From SZUA-430 sp964547645 (GTDB taxonomy: Bacteria > Pseudomonadota > Alphaproteobacteria > Micropepsales > Micropepsaceae), in NCBI GenBank assembly GCA_964547645.1, contig CAZJOM010000014.1, positions 1 through 64,000 on the forward strand: a stretch of DNA of 64,000 nt, in the 5' to 3' direction. The position numbers and the translations under genes are program-made. The notes beneath the pieces are model-generated. The model made no database searches and was not told where the DNA came from. It was given only the letters and a program-made list of their open reading frames with translations. Numbering within the stretch: the first letter of the stretch is position 1; every line of letters begins with the position of its first letter. Positions 63,253 to 64,000 of the stretch are shown here, piece by piece.

Positions 63253-64000
63253 CTACGCCGCCCAGCCTTGCAACCGCGCGGCCTCAAGGCGAACCTGCTC
63301 CGGACCGCCCAAAATCTGCCGGTCGAAGCCTATGCGTTTGAACCAATAGTGCAGGCCCAGCAGATCGGTGAACCCCATCCCGCCGTGAACCTCGGTCGAC
63401 GTGCGGGCAACGAACCGCCCAACCTCGGACAGATGGCTCTTGGCATGGCACGACGCGATGCGCGCATCGTCGAGCCCCTGGTCGAGCGCGTGCGCCGCGT
63501 ACCATACGAGCGAGCGGCTCGGCTCCAACTTCGCCGCCATCTCAGCGCACATATGCTTGACCGCCTGGAACGATCCGATGACGCGGCCGAACTGCGTGCG
63601 CTCGCCCGCATAGGCAACCGCCTTCTCGATCATCGTCTGCGCAGCACCCAGCGTATCGGCGGCCAGCATCACGCGGCCCCCGTCGATCATGCGCGCGATC
63701 GCGTCCGTGCCCTGGCCCGGCATGAGCTCGGCCGCGACGCCGTCGAAGGCGAGTTCGCCGGTCGAGCGCGACTTGTCGATGGTGGACAAAGCGCGCTGCG
63801 AAAGCCCCGCCGCATCCGCCTTCACAATGTGCAAAGTTCGCTTGCGGTCGGCCACAATGAAGAGATCGGCATCGGCCTGATCGATCACGAACAATGTCTT
63901 GCCGCTCAACTTGCCGCCGCGCGCCTCAACCCCCGCATTCTCGCGCGCGCCCAGCGTCTCGCCGACACCCACGCCCGCGCGCAAACTTCCCGAGGCAAGC
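63253..64000 (-). CDS. acyl-CoA dehydrogenase, partial (5' end beyond the window)
   Basis: The C-terminal about 249 residues of a second dehydrogenase. The flavin/tetramer motifs A-Y-A-G-E-R-T-Q-F-G-R, V-H-G-G-M-G-F-T and G-G-P-E-Q-V-R-L are visible. It too lacks Glu at the Y-E-G position. It is 26 bases upstream of the previous gene on the same strand, the pairing expected for a two-subunit dehydrogenase. Confidence 0.85.
   Translation of the reverse strand, partial: LASGSLRAGVGVGETLGARENAGVEARGGKLSGKTLFVIDQADADLFIVADRKRTLHIVKADAAGLSQRALSTIDKSRSTGELAFDGVAAELMPGQGTDAIARMIDGGRVMLAADTLGAAQTMIEKAVAYAGERTQFGRVIGSFQAVKHMCAEMAAKLEPSRSLVWYAAHALDQGLDDARIASCHAKSHLSEVGRFVARTSTEVHGGMGFTDLLGLHYWFKRIGFDRQILGGPEQVRLEAARLQGWAA

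Noticed and set aside
61142..63349. 735-codon plus-strand open frame
   Set aside because: Overlaps the SDR gene in another frame and the dehydrogenase gene on the other strand; both real genes have strong motifs and ribosome sites.

Overview
The window looks like the chromosome of a GC-rich alphaproteobacterium that carries a large conjugative (ICE-like) element. The clues are strongly GC-biased codons, a P-type trb transfer cluster of the kind common in sphingomonads and rhizobia, and companion families typical of such elements (DUF736, DUF2274, DUF2285/DUF6499, ArdC, an ICE-type ParB, a TraF-type peptidase). No rRNA, tRNA, CRISPR array or integrase was found.

Layout, left to right. (1) 1-150: the C-terminal part of guaA, cut off abruptly; guaA is a known island insertion gene. 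(2) 0.2-1.6 kb: a small membrane protein, a (CT)16 tract and a gene remnant. (3) 1.7-7.8 kb, minus strand: a sulfur/metal stress operon read from an ArsR-rhodanese regulator through a persulfide-dioxygenase-like hydrolase, an MFS carrier, a SHOCT protein, a DsrE protein and a cysteine desulfurase to a multicopper oxidase. A Spy-like lipoprotein with an acidic/His tandem-repeat insert and an outer-membrane porin are divergent from it. (4) 10.2 kb: a methyltransferase. (5) 11.4-14.8 kb, minus strand: five tightly packed genes encoding a HigB-like toxin, a HigA-IrrE antitoxin/peptidase broken by one in-frame amber codon, a ubiquitin-like protein, an E1-like enzyme and a DUF6527 metal-binding protein. 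(6) 14.9-26.7 kb: a DISARM-type phage-defence operon (drmE-like, drmA, drmB, drmC, N6-adenine methylase). (7) 26.9-39.7 kb: the transfer cluster traG-copG-trbBCDEJLFGI plus DUF2274 and DUF736 genes and remnants. Every gene called from 39.7 kb down to 11.4 kb lies on the minus strand, so the defence cargo follows the conjugation operon in the same direction. (8) 40.1-43.8 kb, plus strand: an IetA/IetS-type AAA ATPase and subtilase pair. (9) 43.8-53.7 kb: relaxase, a candidate oriT, TraF peptidase, an AlpA-like regulator, DUF736, ParB-like, ArdC, an XRE regulator, two DUF2285-type proteins and a LuxR-type regulator without a LuxI. (10) 54.3-64 kb: catabolic genes for acyl-CoA beta-oxidation (a Cys-less thiolase with its DUF35 partner, enoyl-CoA hydratase, three acyl-CoA dehydrogenases, a class III CoA-transferase, an acyl-CoA synthetase and a 17beta-HSD4-like SDR), resembling sterol or isoprenoid side-chain degradation.

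How it works together (inference): the element moves through TraG, Trb and the relaxase at an oriT near 45.9-46.0 kb. It defends itself and its host with DISARM, IetAS and perhaps the ubiquitin-like cassette, and protects its own transfer with ArdC. The most interesting candidate for an undescribed system is the HigB / HigA-IrrE / Ubl / E1 / DUF6527 cassette, in which a metallopeptidase sits where a Ubl-processing peptidase could be expected.
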